Assembly: GCF_938045625.1 (NCBI RefSeq)
Contig: NZ_CALIAV010000076.1
Span: 1 to 6,591 of the forward strand
From: an uncultured Campylobacter sp.
GTDB lineage: Bacteria > Campylobacterota > Campylobacteria > Campylobacterales > Campylobacteraceae
DNA length: 6,591 nucleotides
Reading direction: 5' to 3'
How positions within the stretch are numbered: position 1 is the first letter of the stretch; every line of letters begins with the position of its first letter. This document shows positions 6,329 through 6,591 of the stretch, piece by piece. The notes under the pieces were generated by a model that did not search any database, was not told where the DNA came from, and saw nothing but the letters and a program-made list of their open reading frames with translations. The position numbers were made by a program, and so were the translations under genes.

Positions 6329-6591
6329 ATGACGACGCAAGAGTACGAGGCTAATTTTAGCGAAGACGATGTGCCCGGCTGGGACGCGATAGCACGCGCG
6401 CTAGAAAATATCTACGATCCCGCAAACGAGCGTCACTATGCATCTCGGCTACATGCGAGCCTGGGCGGTGAGGATTATCTAGAGGGCGTTAGTATATTTG
6501 AGGCGCTCCGCACCGTCATCTCATAAGCTTTGGCATGAGCAAGCTTTACTACGATCCACAAAGCTCTCAGGAGGAATTTAGCGGCTGGGGA
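6329..6591 (+). pseudogene. suppressor-of-fused (SUFU) domain protein, frameshifted and cut by the window edge
   Basis: The ATG frame gives 65 residues (MTTQEYEANF...) and stops at TAA 6524-6526. It carries the N-terminal pattern of bacterial SUFU proteins: EDDVPGWDAI, RALENIY, RHYASRLHASLGGEDYLEGVSIFEA. From 6508 another frame continues to the edge as PHRHLISFGMSKLYYDPQSS followed by QEEFSGWG, which is the next part of the same domain. The two halves join if one base is missing in CTCCG (6506-6510), for example a CCC read as CC. No stop occurs in the second frame before 6591. Bacterial SUFU proteins are common in gene neighbourhoods of polymorphic toxins, where they are thought to act as immunity proteins; no toxin gene is visible here. 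The gene has no clear ribosome site and lies behind the ftsY terminator. Whether the shift is a true mutation or a sequencing error cannot be told from one sequence. Confidence 0.8.

Noticed and set aside
6535..6591. A separate gene starting at ATG 6535 (MSKLYYDP...)
   Set aside because: The same frame reads back to 6508 with SUFU family residues before this Met, so it is the interior of the frameshifted gene.
1..6591. CRISPR arrays, tRNA or rRNA genes, insertion sequences, direct-repeat target duplications
   Set aside because: No regularly spaced repeats, cloverleaf-like segments, transposase motifs or paired terminal repeats were seen on either strand; nearly all DNA is accounted for by genes.

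Overview
The window looks like core chromosome of a Campylobacter species, probably of the concisus/curvus/showae/rectus type with moderate GC and AT-rich spacers. Evidence: RNase Y rather than RNase E, a short FtsY without the long acidic domain, very frequent AAATTT words, and a gene order that, from memory, matches the C. jejuni block Cj1206c-Cj1210 (ftsY, TlpA-like lipoprotein, 5-formyltetrahydrofolate cyclo-ligase family protein, rny, small membrane protein). Species is not decided.

Layout: a 52-bp divergent spacer (4733-4784) splits the window. Leftward on the minus strand runs a tightly packed set of five genes: 5-FTHF cyclo-ligase (4094-4732), rny (2608-4161), a SYLF/Ysc84-like exported protein (1999-2589), a DedA-family membrane protein (1417-1989) and a DUF945/YdgA-type anchored protein (107-1420). 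Overlaps of 68 and 4 nt and gaps of 18 and 9 nt imply one operon with translational coupling. The first 106 bases hold a hairpin that could end this operon and perhaps the last codons of a convergent gene. Rightward on the plus strand are a TlpA-like thioredoxin lipoprotein (4785-5363) and ftsY (5363-6232), sharing one base (TAATG) and followed by a strong 11-bp hairpin that I read as the terminator.

At the right edge (6329 to the end) is a suppressor-of-fused (SUFU) domain gene. Its first 65 codons end at a TAA, but the family sequence continues in another frame up to the window edge, so it carries a frameshift (or a sequencing error). It is the only accessory-looking gene here.

Functionally the window joins RNA turnover (RNase Y), folate one-carbon metabolism, envelope maintenance (SYLF, DedA, DUF945 proteins, periplasmic thiol redox) and co-translational membrane targeting (FtsY). 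I see no CRISPR, transposon, tRNA, rRNA or obvious new multi-gene system. The points most worth following are the frameshifted SUFU gene, the unusual 68-nt overlap between the cyclo-ligase gene and rny, the DedA protein lacking the usual charged residues, and the density of AAATTT.
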